Origin: Thalassospira lucentensis
GTDB taxonomy: Bacteria; Pseudomonadota; Alphaproteobacteria; Rhodospirillales; Thalassospiraceae
Direction: 5' to 3'
NCBI RefSeq assembly: GCF_011806425.1
Contig: NZ_JAATOV010000003.1
Span: 558,001-622,000, forward strand
DNA length: 64,000 nt
Both the position numbers and the translations under genes were made by a program. The notes under the pieces were generated by a model. That model ran no database searches, was not told the DNA's origin, and saw nothing but the letters and a program-made list of their open reading frames with translations. This document shows, piece after piece, positions 17,130 to 27,997 of this stretch (positions are counted from its first letter, which is position 1; the number at the start of each line of letters is the position of its first letter).

Positions 17130-19237
17130 CTGGCGACACGTCGTCCCCATCAGTTGATAACGCCCAGATCGATGACACGATTGATGATGGGAAAAAAGTG
17201 AACAGCACAATCAACGATCAGCCCGTTGCTGGTGACATCACCTGGCGCGATGGCGACGTGCCGTTTTCACCGCATTTTGACGACGTGTATTACAATCCCA
17301 AGGATGGACTGGCCGAAACGCGATATGTGTTTCTTGAGGGGAATAACCTGCCCGCGGCATGGGACGGGCTTGAAAATTTCACCATCGGTGAAACCGGCTT
17401 TGGCACCGGGTTGAACTTTCTGGCCGCTTGGCAATGTTGGGCGCAAGATCCGAACAGATCAACGCGCCTTCATTTTGTATCGGTCGAAAAATACCCGCTG
17501 TCGCGCCATGATATGATCCGCGCACATCAAAGCTGGCCGGAACTTAGCACTTTTTCAAAACAGCTTACCGATATCTGGCCCACCGAAACCATGCTGCCCG
17601 GCATTCATCGCTTTGTTCTGGGCGATGGTGCGATCAGCCTGACGGTTTTAATCGGCGATGCGATCACATGTTTTGGCGATTATGACGGCAACATTGATTG
17701 CTGGTTTCTGGATGGCTTTGCGCCATCGCGCAATGCCGACATGTGGCACGCCGACCTGTTTTCCGCCTTGGCATCGGCATCCAACACTTCCGGCGCGACA
17801 TTGGCGACATTTACATCGGCGCGTATTGCGCGGGATGGCCTTCAAGGTGCTGGCTTTGCCGTCACAAAGCGCAAGGGTTTTGGTCATAAGCGCGACATGA
17901 TCACCGCCACCCTGCCCGCCACACCGCCAAATGACGCCGGGCTTAAACCGATTGATACGCCGTGGTTTGTTCTGCCCCAATCGGCCAACGCGCGACCGAA
18001 CGCGAAAACCACCCGGCGAACCATTGCGGTTATTGGCGGGGGCATGGCCGGGGCGGCCTGCGCGCAAGCGTTAAAACAGCGCGGCTGTGACGTTCATTTG
18101 TTTGAAAAGGCCCCTCAAATAGCTGGGGCCGCATCCGGCAACGCGATTGGCATGTTGGAACCGTATCTAACGGCCGATAACGCCATTATGGGCCGTTTCT
18201 ACGAGGCCGGGTTCCGATACAGCCATCGTATGATCAAACGCCTGCACACGGCAGGTCTGGTCGAGGCCGCATTTTGTGGCGTTCTTGATATGGCTACGAC
18301 AAAACGCGAACAGGAACGCCACGCTGGCCTTTTGGAACGCCTGCCGGGTAAACCCGATTTGGTGAAGCCCCTTGACCAGGACGACGCCAGCACGGCATTC
18401 GGCATGCCCTTGCCCGCCGGTGGATTGTTTTACCCAAATGCCGGATGGGTTAATCCGCCGTCCTTTGTTAAAGCCCTGTCAGATGGGATTAACCTTCATC
18501 TATTGACTGAAATCACAGATATTTCCGACGATGCATCGGGCAAGGTGCTGACCGATCATAACGGTGTGGCACATGGTCCGTTTGATGCGGTGATTATTGC
18601 CAGCGCGACAGACTCAACAAACCTTTCGCAGACGGCATGGCTGCGCGATTACCTGCAACCTGTGCGCGGCCAAATCAGCACATTCCCCGAAAGTATTGTG
18701 AACCAAAGCAACGATACGGATCAAATTCGTTGCGTGCTCAGTCACAAGGGGTATCTGACACCGGCGCGTAACGGCATTCATGTTTTGGGGGCGACATTTT
18801 CGCGCGATGACACGAAAACCGATCTGCGCGACGAAGATCACGCCTTTAACATCGCCCAACTGGCCACTGTGTTGCCCGACCTTGCCAGCCGGCTTTCGCC
18901 CGGTGATCTGGATGGGCGTGCGGCCATTCGGCCCATCACAATTGATCATTTGCCGATGATTGGACCGGCACCGGATTATGATGCGTTTCTGGCGGCCTAT
19001 CCGGACTTGGATAAAGGCAAGAATTACGCGCGATATTTAAATGCGCCCTACCACAAGGACGTGTATATCTGTACAGGATTTGGGGCACGCGGGTTGATTG
19101 CGGCCCCGCTTGCCGCCGAAATTCTTGCCAGCGAGATTTGCGCCATGCCCCTGCCCTTGGAAAAACCGCTTATGCATGCTGTTCATCCCGCACGGTTCAT
19201 TATCCGCGGGCTTAAACGGCGCCAGATCGCGGTATGA
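17126..19237 (+). CDS. mnmC: Bifunctional tRNA mnm5s2U34 biosynthesis protein MnmC
   Basis: A 703-residue fusion. The N-terminal half (about 30-280) is a SAM-dependent methyltransferase ([33 protein letters not shown], with the FAP motif). The C-terminal half (about 298-703) is an FAD-dependent oxidase with dinucleotide motif [14 protein letters not shown] and end motif [14 protein letters not shown]. Together they turn carboxymethylaminomethyl-uridine at tRNA position 34 into the methylaminomethyl form. The start lies inside dusA and the stop overlaps the MFS gene, making a three-gene coupled operon. The first 30 or so residues are poorly conserved and may be a wrong start, but no better one is seen. 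Confidence 0.93.
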   Translation: MTGDTSSPSVDNAQIDDTIDDGKKVNSTINDQPVAGDITWRDGDVPFSPHFDDVYYNPKDGLAETRYVFLEGNNLPAAWDGLENFTIGETGFGTGLNFLAAWQCWAQDPNRSTRLHFVSVEKYPLSRHDMIRAHQSWPELSTFSKQLTDIWPTETMLPGIHRFVLGDGAISLTVLIGDAITCFGDYDGNIDCWFLDGFAPSRNADMWHADLFSALASASNTSGATLATFTSARIARDGLQGAGFAVTKRKGFGHKRDMITATLPATPPNDAGLKPIDTPWFVLPQSANARPNAKTTRRTIAVIGGGMAGAACAQALKQRGCDVHLFEKAPQIAGAASGNAIGMLEPYLTADNAIMGRFYEAGFRYSHRMIKRLHTAGLVEAAFCGVLDMATTKREQERHAGLLERLPGKPDLVKPLDQDDASTAFGMPLPAGGLFYPNAGWVNPPSFVKALSDGINLHLLTEITDISDDASGKVLTDHNGVAHGPFDAVIIASATDSTNLSQTAWLRDYLQPVRGQISTFPESIVNQSNDTDQIRCVLSHKGYLTPARNGIHVLGATFSRDDTKTDLRDEDHAFNIAQLATVLPDLASRLSPGDLDGRAAIRPITIDHLPMIGPAPDYDAFLAAYPDLDKGKNYARYLNAPYHKDVYICTGFGARGLIAAPLAAEILASEICAMPLPLEKPLMHAVHPARFIIRGLKRRQIAV

Positions 19238-20430
19238 ACATGCCCAAAATGCCGTTGCCAACCCTTGATGACCGGATGAAAACAGCCACCATTCTGGCGC
19301 TGTTTTTTGTTGGGTTATTTGCGATCCAGGGCGTTTTCATGCCCTATTGGCCGGTATGGTTAAAGGCGCAAGGATTATCGGCCGGTGAAATTGGCATATT
19401 GCTGTCGCTGCCAAACTGGGTGCGGGTATTTGCTGATCCATTGATCGCACAGCGGGCCGATCATACCGGCAACCGCAAAACGCCAATGTTATGGCTTGCG
19501 GGTATTTATGTCGTCACCGTGCTGGCCTTTCCGGTTTCGAGTAACTTCTGGTGGTTGGCGGCCCTATCCATGGTGATTGGGTTTACCTATGCCCCGCTTT
19601 TGCCCCTGGGTACCACCATTACGGTGCATGAATGCAAAACCCGCGACCTTGATTATGGGCGGGTAAGGCTTTGGGGATCGCTTGCGTTTATTGTCGCATC
19701 TTACGGCGTTGGCTGGATCCTTGATGGCACGTCGACCACCTGGATTGTCTGGATGCTGTTTGCGGCTGGTGTGATCAATTTTGCGATTGTCACCGGCATG
19801 CCCGATCCCCAGACGGAACGATCCTTGCGGTCGGGATCATCGCTGATTTACCTGCTGCGCAAGCCGGTATTTCTGATTTACCTTGGATGCATCGGCTTTG
19901 CCCAGGGCGCGCACGGCACCTATTACAGCTTTGCCTCTGTCCACTGGGAATCGGTTGGTTATTCGCATGAAATGATCGGTGCATTCTGGTCGACCGGAGT
20001 CATGGCCGAAGTCGCCCTATTTGCCTTTGCCGGTAAATTTGTCCGTGGCCGTCATCCCGGCATTTTGTTTGCCATCGGGGCGATTGCGGGCATCGTACGC
20101 TGGATCGTGCTTGGCAGTAGCGATGATGTCTGGCTGATCATGCTGGTCCAACCGTTACATGCCCTGACATTTGGGATCACCCACTTAGCTGCGGTCAGTT
20201 TCATCGCGCGCGCCATCCCGCAACAATTGGCGACCTCAGCCCAAAGCTTGATGGCGACCTTATCGATGGGGGTCTTTTTGGGCAGCAGCATCTGGGCATC
20301 CGGGCCGCTTTATCAGCATTTTGGATCACATGCCTATTATGCGATGGCCGGTTCTTCGGCAATTGCACTGGTATTCTCCCTCTGGCTTATGCGAAGCTGG
20401 CGGGGCGAAGACAAGACGTTCTGCGACTGA
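19234..20430 (+). CDS. MFS transporter (3-phenylpropionate permease HcaT-like)
   Basis: A 398-residue transporter with about 12 hydrophobic segments. It resembles the MFS_1_like/HcaT branch: an early FFVGLFAIQGVFMPYWPVWL, the loop motif ADPLIAQRADHTGNRK between helices 2 and 3, and the RLWGSLAFIV stretch in the middle. The start overlaps the mnmC stop by 4 bases. The substrate is unknown and the tRNA-modification neighbours do not suggest one; coupling may be incidental. Confidence 0.85.
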   Translation: MNMPKMPLPTLDDRMKTATILALFFVGLFAIQGVFMPYWPVWLKAQGLSAGEIGILLSLPNWVRVFADPLIAQRADHTGNRKTPMLWLAGIYVVTVLAFPVSSNFWWLAALSMVIGFTYAPLLPLGTTITVHECKTRDLDYGRVRLWGSLAFIVASYGVGWILDGTSTTWIVWMLFAAGVINFAIVTGMPDPQTERSLRSGSSLIYLLRKPVFLIYLGCIGFAQGAHGTYYSFASVHWESVGYSHEMIGAFWSTGVMAEVALFAFAGKFVRGRHPGILFAIGAIAGIVRWIVLGSSDDVWLIMLVQPLHALTFGITHLAAVSFIARAIPQQLATSAQSLMATLSMGVFLGSSIWASGPLYQHFGSHAYYAMAGSSAIALVFSLWLMRSWRGEDKTFCD

Positions 20431-20481
20431 CAGAATGACACATCAATCACACGTAAATTTATCCGCCAAACGGGAGCCTTC

Positions 20482-21339
20482 ATGACGTTAATGCCGTTAT
20501 CACGCCGAATGCGTCGCTGGAAATTCGGTCTGAAAACCCTGTTTGGTCGATCACCTGCGGGCTATTTCATCCCGTATCGTTATGCCGATGAAACCGCCAA
20601 GGCCGTCGGGAAGCCAACCTATCCTGCGATTGAACGCATGATGGAACAGGCAGCCCCAACCATGAAGGCGTGGCTGACCAAGGCGGAAAAATATCAGGAT
20701 GTCTTTGAAACCTTAAACGATGCCGAGCCGCCCGAACCGCGCTGGCAACAAGCATGGTTTCCGCGTCTTGACGGCATGATGGCCTATGTCATGACCCGCG
20801 AATTTCGCCCCAAACGGATTGTTGAAATCGGGTCAGGTCATTCCACCCGGTTTTATCACCGCGCCATTCGCGATGGGGAACTTGAAACCGCATTTCACGC
20901 GATTGATCCGGCCCCGCGTGCCGATATTGCCAAACTGCCGATTACGGTTGATCGCACCATCGTTCAAAAAGCCGACCCGACCATTTTCGACACCCTTGGC
21001 GGTGCGGATATCCTGTCGATTGATTCCAGCCACATCCTGATGCCCGGCACCGATGTTGACCTGCTGTTTTCATCGATCATTCCGACCCTGCCAAGTGGGA
21101 TCATCATTCACATCCACGACATCACCCTGCCCGACGATTATCCGGCGGAATGGCATTGGCGCGGATATAATGAGCAACAAGGTGTGGCATCACTTTTGGC
21201 CGGGAATGGTTTTGAAATCCTGTGGTCGAGTGCATACGCCACCACCCGCCTAAACGACTTGGTTGCCGCGTCGCCTGCCAACAGCATTCACTTGCCGGAC
21301 GGCGCGATTGAAACCAGTTTGTGGCTGCATAAGAAATAA
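20482..21339 (+). CDS. Putative class I SAM-dependent methyltransferase
   Basis: A 285-residue protein with a Rossmann-like methyltransferase core. Motif I is IVEIGSGHSTRFYHRAI (about 114-130). An acidic strand end, FHAIDPAPR, follows, and the later segment ADILSIDSSHILMPGTD resembles the Methyltransf_24 family. No signal peptide is seen; the first 30 residues are basic. CGGGAG precedes the ATG. It lies 51 bases after the MFS gene in the same direction. The substrate is unknown. Confidence 0.75.
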   Translation: MTLMPLSRRMRRWKFGLKTLFGRSPAGYFIPYRYADETAKAVGKPTYPAIERMMEQAAPTMKAWLTKAEKYQDVFETLNDAEPPEPRWQQAWFPRLDGMMAYVMTREFRPKRIVEIGSGHSTRFYHRAIRDGELETAFHAIDPAPRADIAKLPITVDRTIVQKADPTIFDTLGGADILSIDSSHILMPGTDVDLLFSSIIPTLPSGIIIHIHDITLPDDYPAEWHWRGYNEQQGVASLLAGNGFEILWSSAYATTRLNDLVAASPANSIHLPDGAIETSLWLHKK

Positions 21340-21370
21340 GTCACTGAAAACGAATAATGACACGCATTAT

Positions 21371-21889
21371 TCAATTTTCATGAAAACCAGCGCTGTGGCG
21401 ATAAACCAAGTCTGATGGATCAGGACGGGCGGCATTAACATCCAATGTCGCCCCAAGTCTGTTCGCAAGTTTGATTGACCGTGTATTGCCATTCGCGATG
21501 TAGCTTACCAGTGTTTTTAGCCCGCGAACCTCAAATGCCCATCTGCGCATCGCAACAGCAGCTTCATAGGCAATCCCGCGTCCTTCGGCCTCTGGGAACA
21601 GCAACCATCCAAGTTCATGCTCGGGAAATAGAGGTCCGCGATTGATACCGACCTGACCGACGCATGTGCCGGTCAGTTTTTCATCAATCATCAGGGCACC
21701 GTTGCCCAACATGCCCCACTGGGCCACGTCACTGCAAAACATCCCCCATGCGCCCGCAAGATCATAGGGACCGCCCATGTGCACCGAACGTTCTGACAGC
21801 ATCAGTTCCTGATATGCGGGCCAATCGCCCATCGTCATGGCCCGCAAAACAAGGCGGTCCGTTTCAAGATGTGGAATATCGTTCGTCAT
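21371..21889 (-). CDS. GNAT family N-acetyltransferase (RimJ/RimL-like)
   Basis: A 172-residue acetyltransferase of the Acetyltransf_3 branch: HLETDRLVLRAMTMGDWPAY at the N-terminus, ELGWLLFPEAEGRGIAYEAA as the acetyl-CoA motif A, and YIANGNTRSIKLANRLGA in motif B (quoted in part). It starts 8 bases after the stop of the last permease gene, so it is probably the final gene of the long minus-strand operon. Substrates may be proteins, small amines or sugars. Its position is compatible with modification of the operon's product, but nothing in the protein proves it. Confidence 0.85.
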   Translation of the reverse strand: MTNDIPHLETDRLVLRAMTMGDWPAYQELMLSERSVHMGGPYDLAGAWGMFCSDVAQWGMLGNGALMIDEKLTGTCVGQVGINRGPLFPEHELGWLLFPEAEGRGIAYEAAVAMRRWAFEVRGLKTLVSYIANGNTRSIKLANRLGATLDVNAARPDPSDLVYRHSAGFHEN

Positions 21890-21897
21890 CGCCGCAT

Positions 21898-23067
21898 TTA
21901 GTTTTTGTATGGGTCGGCAGCATCGCGCAGACCATCCCCCAAGAAGTTAAACGCCAGCACAACAATCACCACCGGCACCACCGGCAACATTAGCCACGGA
22001 TAGACTGCGACAGCGTTGATGTTTTGCGCATCATTAAGCAACACACCCCAGCTTGTCACCGGCGCACGCAGACCAAGCCCGAGGAAACTGAGCGCGGTTT
22101 CGCCCAAGATCATATTGGGGATCGAAAGCGTGACCGACGCGATCAAGTGGCTGGCAAAGTTTGGCAGCAAATGACGGGCAACAATCCGTTTGGGCGACGC
22201 CCCCATCAAGCGTGCTGCAAGCGCATAGTCTTCTTCACGCAACGCCAACAGTTTGGAACGCACTGCACGCGCAAGACCGGTCCAGTCGATCAGACCAAGA
22301 ATGATCGTAATCCCGAAATAAATCAGGATGGGGCTCCAGGTTACAGGCAAGGCGGCCGAAAGCGCCATCCATAGCGGGATTTCAGGCAAGGAGCGGATTA
22401 CCTCGATCACGCGCTGGACGGTAGCATCGACCCAGCCACCATAATAGCCCGCTGCCCCGCCAATGACGATGCCAAGGAAGAAACTGACCGTAATGCCGAC
22501 AAGGCCAATGGTCAGCGAGACGCGAGCGCCATAAACGATCCGCGAAAACATGTCGCGGCCAAGGCGATCCGTCCCCAACAGAAACAGGGTTCCGTCTTTG
22601 GCCGGGCAGACAAAATGAAAATCAGCTTCAATCAGGCCCCAGAATTCATATTCATCGCCCGAGCAAAAGAACCGCAACGGATTAACCCGGTCCGGATTTG
22701 GCACGTAAACCGGTTTAAGCGTTTCCATATCGACCGAAAAATCGGTGCCATAGGTAAACGGCCCGACAAATTCACCATCATCAAACAAATGAATGGATTG
22801 CGGCGGATGATGGATAAAGTTCGAATTACGCGTTTCCTGCGCATAGGGCGCGATGAATTCAACAATAAAGACCGAGGCATACATCACTGCCAAAATGATC
22901 AGCGACACATAGGCCAAGCGATGGCGTTTCAAACGCCACCACGTCAAACGCCATTGCGATGCCAGATAGTATTTTTCCTGCTCTGGCGTTAGGGCTTCGC
23001 GGTCATAGGGATCAAAGGGAGCTTGATCGACAAAATGCGCGTTGCGCTTTTCTTCTTCGCGGCTCAT
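21898..23067 (-). CDS. ABC transporter permease, OppC/YejE-type
   Basis: A 389-residue inner-membrane permease of the peptide/opine/nickel family. An N-terminal hydrophobic helix follows a 45-residue cytoplasmic region, and a periplasmic domain of more than 90 residues comes next. The BPD_transp core includes the EAA-like loop ARLMGASPKRIVARHLLPN and FLGLGLRAPVTSWGVLL. It partners the OppB-type permease, whose stop overlaps its start by 4 bases. The C-terminus ends LGDGLRDAADPYKN, typical of the family. The solute is unknown. Confidence 0.88.
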   Translation of the reverse strand: MSREEEKRNAHFVDQAPFDPYDREALTPEQEKYYLASQWRLTWWRLKRHRLAYVSLIILAVMYASVFIVEFIAPYAQETRNSNFIHHPPQSIHLFDDGEFVGPFTYGTDFSVDMETLKPVYVPNPDRVNPLRFFCSGDEYEFWGLIEADFHFVCPAKDGTLFLLGTDRLGRDMFSRIVYGARVSLTIGLVGITVSFFLGIVIGGAAGYYGGWVDATVQRVIEVIRSLPEIPLWMALSAALPVTWSPILIYFGITIILGLIDWTGLARAVRSKLLALREEDYALAARLMGASPKRIVARHLLPNFASHLIASVTLSIPNMILGETALSFLGLGLRAPVTSWGVLLNDAQNINAVAVYPWLMLPVVPVVIVVLAFNFLGDGLRDAADPYKN

Positions 23068-24062
23068 TGGCTGATCCCCCCTTGCAATCGAATGCGCGGA
23101 TCAAGCCAAGCCAGCAACACATCAGACACAAACATGCCGACAACTGTCAAAAGTGCCAAGAACATCAGGAACGACCCCGCAAGGTACATGTCCTGACTTT
23201 GCAGCGCGCTTAGCAGCATCGGCCCGGTTGTTGGCAAAGACATCACAACGGATACCAAAACAGACCCGGACACCACTTGCGGCAGGATATTGCCGATATC
23301 GGAAATAAACGGGTTCAGCGCCATACGCAGCGGATATTTAAACAACACCTTAAGCGGGGCTAGTCCCTTGGCGTGGGCGGTCACGACATATTGCTTGCCA
23401 AGTTCATCGAGAAGGTTGGCGCGCAAACGCCGGATCATTGCCGCGGTTCCAGATGTGCCAATGACCAAAACCGGTGCCCAGAGATGTTCGATGATGGAGG
23501 TGATTTTGTCGAACGACCAACCCTGATTGATGAATTCCGGGTCCATCAGACCGCCGATCGAGGTGCCAAACACAACATTGGCGTAATAGAGCAAAATCAG
23601 GGCGAACAGGAAGTTCGGCATCGCAAGGCCCAGGAAGCCAAGCAGTGTAAAGCCGTAATCGCCCCAGCTATATTGCCGTGTGGCGGAATAAATCCCGATG
23701 GGGAAACTGACGATATAGATGAACAAAATGGTGCTGAAATTCAGAACCAGCGACAGCCATAACCGGTCGCCGACAACTTCTGACACCGGCAGGTTATATT
23801 CAAACGAGAAGCCAAGATCGCCGTGCAAGAGGCCCCAAGCCCATTCGAAATATTGCACATATAACGGCTGATCAAGGCCGTATTGATGCTTTAAAAATTC
23901 GATTTTTGCCGGATCAACCGCCTCGCCCTGAGCTTGAAGTTCGTTCAAATAGGTGCTCAGAAAATCCCCAGGGGGAAGCTGAATAATCACGAATACCAGC
24001 ACACTGATCATAAACAGTGTTGGTATCATTACAAAAAGCCGTCTAGCCAAATAGGTCAGCAT
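23064..24062 (-). CDS. ABC transporter permease, OppB/YejB-type
   Basis: A 332-residue permease with the N-terminal MLTYLARRLFVMIPTLF helix and about six transmembrane segments. The EAA-like loop reads YVVTAHAKGLAPLKVLFKYP. It follows the binding-protein gene after 78 bases, the largest gap in this operon, and overlaps the OppC-type gene. It belongs to the same importer as the flanking genes. Confidence 0.88.
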   Translation of the reverse strand: MLTYLARRLFVMIPTLFMISVLVFVIIQLPPGDFLSTYLNELQAQGEAVDPAKIEFLKHQYGLDQPLYVQYFEWAWGLLHGDLGFSFEYNLPVSEVVGDRLWLSLVLNFSTILFIYIVSFPIGIYSATRQYSWGDYGFTLLGFLGLAMPNFLFALILLYYANVVFGTSIGGLMDPEFINQGWSFDKITSIIEHLWAPVLVIGTSGTAAMIRRLRANLLDELGKQYVVTAHAKGLAPLKVLFKYPLRMALNPFISDIGNILPQVVSGSVLVSVVMSLPTTGPMLLSALQSQDMYLAGSFLMFLALLTVVGMFVSDVLLAWLDPRIRLQGGISQ

Positions 24063-24140
24063 CGGCGCTTACGCTCCCCCCAAACGTTTTCGTCCCAATC
24101 CCACATTAGGCTTAAACGCAGAATAATCAAATTGGTCTGC

Positions 24141-26072
24141 TTATCGATCCCACCAGAATGTATCCGGGCGATAAATGCCAAAGAATGCGCCCGGTTCCCA
24201 ACTATGGATCCCCTTTTCAGGCACGTTACGCATGTCTTTATCGACGACAACGGGTTGCGGCACATTGCCAATCAACCCAATCGAAAACATGTTTTCCGAA
24301 TTGATATCCAGAATTTTCTGCCACGCCTCAACACGTGCGGCATCGTTACCGGTTTGCCATTTCTGATACAAATCCATCAGTTCCTTGGCGGCGGGCATAT
24401 CGGGTGCTTCGCCTGCTTCGCCGTCGGTCTGATAGTATTGGCCCCATTTGGGCCATTGAAGCGTATCTTGCTGAACCGGGACAAATTCGGACGGCACCGA
24501 ATTTGGCGTTGCCAAACCGTTATCCACGCCATTGAAAATCGACATGATGGTTTCGCCGGTATAGGCACGATTGCGCAGAACTTCGCGCTGCAAGCCTTTG
24601 ACAAACATCTTTATCCCGACCTTGCGCCAGCTGTCGCGAACCAGTTCAAGCATGTCGTCATGTTCGGGATTTTCGCCGGTGGTTTCGACAATGATTTCCA
24701 TTGGGCGACCGTCTGGCAAAAGTCGGATGCCATCACTGTTGCGTTCGTTTAGCCCCATTTCGTCCAAAAGGGCATTGGCACGTTCAAGATCGAACTGGAT
24801 ATAGTTTTCGCGGTATTCCGGCTTAAACAAAGGGCTTTTGGGCAAAACGGTATTGTTGGTCGGCTGCGCCAAACCAAAGAACATTACGCGGTTAATTTCC
24901 GTGCGATTAATCGCCAACGACAAAGCCCGGCGGAAACGCACATCGCGCAAGACATCGCGCCATACCGGATCAGAACATGTCAGATTGGGATAAAGGGCGG
25001 CATAGGCCCCTGCCCCAACATCCCAAAGACGGACGTTATAGTTCTGTTGTGGTTCTGACTGTTTGAGGAAGGTGTAATCCTTTAACGACAGAATGCGACT
25101 TTGCAGGTCGACTTCGCCTGCCCCGACTTTTGCCGGCACCAATTTGGAATTGGCAATGTTAAAGATCATCTTGTCCATATACGGAAGCTGGTTTCCTTCC
25201 GGGTCGACGCGATGATAATAGGGATTGCGCACAAACACGAACCGATCAGATGGTTCTTCGGTCGTAATCAGCCACGGTTCCAATGACGGGCGTTCGATGT
25301 TTGACAGCTTATAAGGGCGATCCAAATCGGTATGTAAAACCGCCCAGCTGCGCAAACCGCGTTCCTTAACCATCGCATCAAGCTCAGCCGGATCGCGGTA
25401 TTTGGCGTGGAATTGTTTCAGATAATGCGCCGGGCGATAAATAAACGGTGGCCGGGTTGCGGCAAGCTCGGTCAGGAAGAATGGATTGGGCTTAGACCAG
25501 CTATAGCGAACGGTATATTCGTCGATAATTTCAAAAGTCGCCGGTTCATCGCCAACAAACAGAAAACGCGGCGGACCAACAGGAAACAGTTCATCATTAT
25601 TGACGATGTCTTCCCAATAATACCGGAAATCCTCGGCAGTAAATGGCGTTCCGTCGGACCATTTGTGGCCTTTGCGGATATGAAGGGTAAACTCGTTCCC
25701 CGCGTCATTGGCATCAAGGCTTTCGAGAATATCGGGCTTTAGATCGAGATTTTCGTCATAGCCAATCAAACGCGCATAGCCATAGACAACCGCCATACGG
25801 ATGTCTTTGGACCGGCCCATGATCGTAACAAACTGACCGCCATATTTGCCGATGGTTTTGTTTTCGCCCGCAAAATCGATCACCTTGGGGTGTTCGGGCA
25901 ACCGTTCAAGCATCGGAGGCAAAGTGCCATTGGCAATCGCATTTTCAAAATATGGTACTTCGGCCTGTGCAAAGCTTGGTAGCATTGCCACGCCGAGTAA
26001 ACCGCCAGCAAAAACACCCCCTGCGATCGCGTGACGTAAAACAGAACCTTTGTCATGTGACCAGCGGGTCAT
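24141..26072 (-). CDS. Solute-binding protein, family 5 (peptide/opine type), large
   Basis: A 643-residue periplasmic binding protein, longer than ordinary OppA (about 540). The signal peptide (about 1-37) ends at AQA. Family-5 motifs are present: FTLHIRKGHKWSDGTPFTAEDF and VRFRRALSLAINRTEINRVM (quoted in part). The ATG at 26072 overlaps the ATPase stop by 4 bases and has GGAG upstream; an in-frame extension to 26180 lies inside the ATPase gene and is rejected. Family-5 proteins bind peptides, opines, nickel complexes or oligosaccharides. Here the upstream glycan genes make a saccharide or glycosylated ligand worth considering. Confidence 0.88.
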   Translation of the reverse strand: MTRWSHDKGSVLRHAIAGGVFAGGLLGVAMLPSFAQAEVPYFENAIANGTLPPMLERLPEHPKVIDFAGENKTIGKYGGQFVTIMGRSKDIRMAVVYGYARLIGYDENLDLKPDILESLDANDAGNEFTLHIRKGHKWSDGTPFTAEDFRYYWEDIVNNDELFPVGPPRFLFVGDEPATFEIIDEYTVRYSWSKPNPFFLTELAATRPPFIYRPAHYLKQFHAKYRDPAELDAMVKERGLRSWAVLHTDLDRPYKLSNIERPSLEPWLITTEEPSDRFVFVRNPYYHRVDPEGNQLPYMDKMIFNIANSKLVPAKVGAGEVDLQSRILSLKDYTFLKQSEPQQNYNVRLWDVGAGAYAALYPNLTCSDPVWRDVLRDVRFRRALSLAINRTEINRVMFFGLAQPTNNTVLPKSPLFKPEYRENYIQFDLERANALLDEMGLNERNSDGIRLLPDGRPMEIIVETTGENPEHDDMLELVRDSWRKVGIKMFVKGLQREVLRNRAYTGETIMSIFNGVDNGLATPNSVPSEFVPVQQDTLQWPKWGQYYQTDGEAGEAPDMPAAKELMDLYQKWQTGNDAARVEAWQKILDINSENMFSIGLIGNVPQPVVVDKDMRNVPEKGIHSWEPGAFFGIYRPDTFWWDR

Positions 26073-27997
26073 ATTGCTATCTCCGTAAAATCGGCACGCT
26101 CGGCCCGGACGAAATGATCGTCGGCCAATTGCATCATTTTGGGGTCGCTGTCGCGGTTGATGGTAAAGGGCGCCGGCCATCGCGCCGGATCAGAAGCCTT
26201 GCCATCGACAATCTTGTTGAAATCAAGCGGATGGTCCAGATCGGCAAACGGCACTGCATTCAGTAACGCCTGCGTGTATGGATGCATCGGATTACGAAAC
26301 AGCTTTTCGCGCGGTGCGGTTTCAACAATGCGCCCCGCACACATCACCGCAATCCGATCCGCGATGTAATCAACCACCGCAAGGTTGTGCGAGATAAACA
26401 GATAAGTCAAATTAAGATCACGCTGTAAATCCTTTAAAAGATTAAGAATTTGCGCCTGAACCGATACATCAAGTGCCGATGTTGGTTCATCAAAGATCAG
26501 AAGATCGGGCTTAAGACTGAGCGCGCGGGCAATGCCGATACGTTGGCGTTGGCCACCGGAAAAACTGTGCGGATAACGGCTTAGGTAGCGCGGATCAAGC
26601 CCGACAACTTCCATGAGTTCCAGCACCATTTTTTTGCGATAGGCACTGTCACCCACCCCGTGAATAATCATGGGTTCGGCAACGATGTCCTGAACCGTCA
26701 TGCGCGGGTTAAGCGAGCCGAACGGGTCCTGAAATACAAACTGGATGCGTTTGCGATAAGGGTTGAGCTTATCTTCATCAAGCCCGACAAGTTCGGTCAT
26801 TTGACCGCTTTCACCGCGAAACAGAATTGATCCGTCATCAGGCGCCATAGCGCGCATGATCAGCTTTGACAGCGTTGTCTTGCCACAACCACTTTCGCCC
26901 ACCAGCCCCACGCATTCACCGCGGTTCACCGTTAGCGACACGTCCGCCACCGCCGGGATCAATTGCTTTTTGGCTTTTAACCAGTGGCCTTTGCGGGTGG
27001 TGAAACTTTTGCTGAGATGCCGAACAGAAAGGACTGGTTCGCTTGCCATGGTTGGATGCAAGGCCAAAGACGGCGGAACGTCATTTTGTTCGCGGGTATC
27101 TTCGCCATCTCCATCAAGCGCAAGAAGACTTCCGGTCTTTGGTTTGATTTCACGAAGCGGCTTTAACCGTTCATCCGGCCCCATATCAAAATGCGGCACA
27201 GCGGCCAACAAAGACCGAGTGTAGCCATGTCCGGGATTAATAAAGACGTCTTCGGTCTTGCCACTTTCAACAACACGGCCATCGTAAATCACCACCATCC
27301 GGTCGGCCATATTTGCCACCACCCCCAAATCATGGGTGATGAGCAGTACCGACATTTCAAGTTCGCTTTGCACTTCCTTGATCAGACGCAGTATTTGCGC
27401 CTGGATGGTGACATCAAGGGCAGTTGTTGGTTCATCGGCCACCAGCAATGCCGGACGGCACACCATGGCCATGGCAATCATGGCACGTTGGCGCAAGCCG
27501 CCAGACAGTTCGAAGGGATATGTTTTAAGCGCGTGCTTTGGGTCGCCAAAGCCAACAAGGGTCAGCATTTCCTTGGCAAGTTCGCGGGCTTCACGATGGT
27601 CGACATTGCGGTGAAGTCGGACGGCCTCGCATATCTGATCGCCAATGGTATGTAGCGGTGAGAGGGAGCTCATCGGCTCCTGAAAGATCATGGAGATACG
27701 GCCACCGCGGATGGCGCGCATCTGCGCCCCTGCCCGGTCAAGCATCGCGAGATCAACACGCGTTCCGGGCTTGTCCGGGTCGGCAAAGATGATGGATCCG
27801 TTGGTGATCTGCGCGACTTTGGGCAAAAGGCCCATAATCGCCTGCGAGATCGTACTTTTGCCCGATCCAGATTCCCCAACAAGCGCGACTGTTTCTTGCG
27901 CACCGATCCGAAAAGTCACATTTTCGACTGCCTTAACCCGCATATGGGGCAAAACAAATTCGACCTTCAGATCCTTAATGCGCAAAATGTCAGTCAT
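26069..27997 (-). CDS. ABC transporter ATP-binding protein, duplicated (YejF/GsiA-type)
   Basis: A 642-residue ATPase with two complete ABC modules. Module one has Walker A GESGSGKST (about residue 40), signature LSGGLRQR and Walker B LLVADEPTTALD. Module two has Walker A GESGCGKTT (about 365), signature FSGGQRQR and Walker B LLIFDEPTSALD. Each ends in the oligopeptide-transport C-terminal domain. Both sites look intact. The start overlaps the stop of the 217-residue membrane protein by 4 bases, which ties the importer to the glycan genes. Confidence 0.92.
   Translation of the reverse strand: MTDILRIKDLKVEFVLPHMRVKAVENVTFRIGAQETVALVGESGSGKSTISQAIMGLLPKVAQITNGSIIFADPDKPGTRVDLAMLDRAGAQMRAIRGGRISMIFQEPMSSLSPLHTIGDQICEAVRLHRNVDHREARELAKEMLTLVGFGDPKHALKTYPFELSGGLRQRAMIAMAMVCRPALLVADEPTTALDVTIQAQILRLIKEVQSELEMSVLLITHDLGVVANMADRMVVIYDGRVVESGKTEDVFINPGHGYTRSLLAAVPHFDMGPDERLKPLREIKPKTGSLLALDGDGEDTREQNDVPPSLALHPTMASEPVLSVRHLSKSFTTRKGHWLKAKKQLIPAVADVSLTVNRGECVGLVGESGCGKTTLSKLIMRAMAPDDGSILFRGESGQMTELVGLDEDKLNPYRKRIQFVFQDPFGSLNPRMTVQDIVAEPMIIHGVGDSAYRKKMVLELMEVVGLDPRYLSRYPHSFSGGQRQRIGIARALSLKPDLLIFDEPTSALDVSVQAQILNLLKDLQRDLNLTYLFISHNLAVVDYIADRIAVMCAGRIVETAPREKLFRNPMHPYTQALLNAVPFADLDHPLDFNKIVDGKASDPARWPAPFTINRDSDPKMMQLADDHFVRAERADFTEIAI

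Noticed and set aside
24141-26180. Longer form of the family-5 binding protein starting at 26180
   Set aside because: The extra 36 residues lie inside the ATPase gene and precede a good signal peptide; the ATG at 26072 has a GGAG site and the ATGA overlap.
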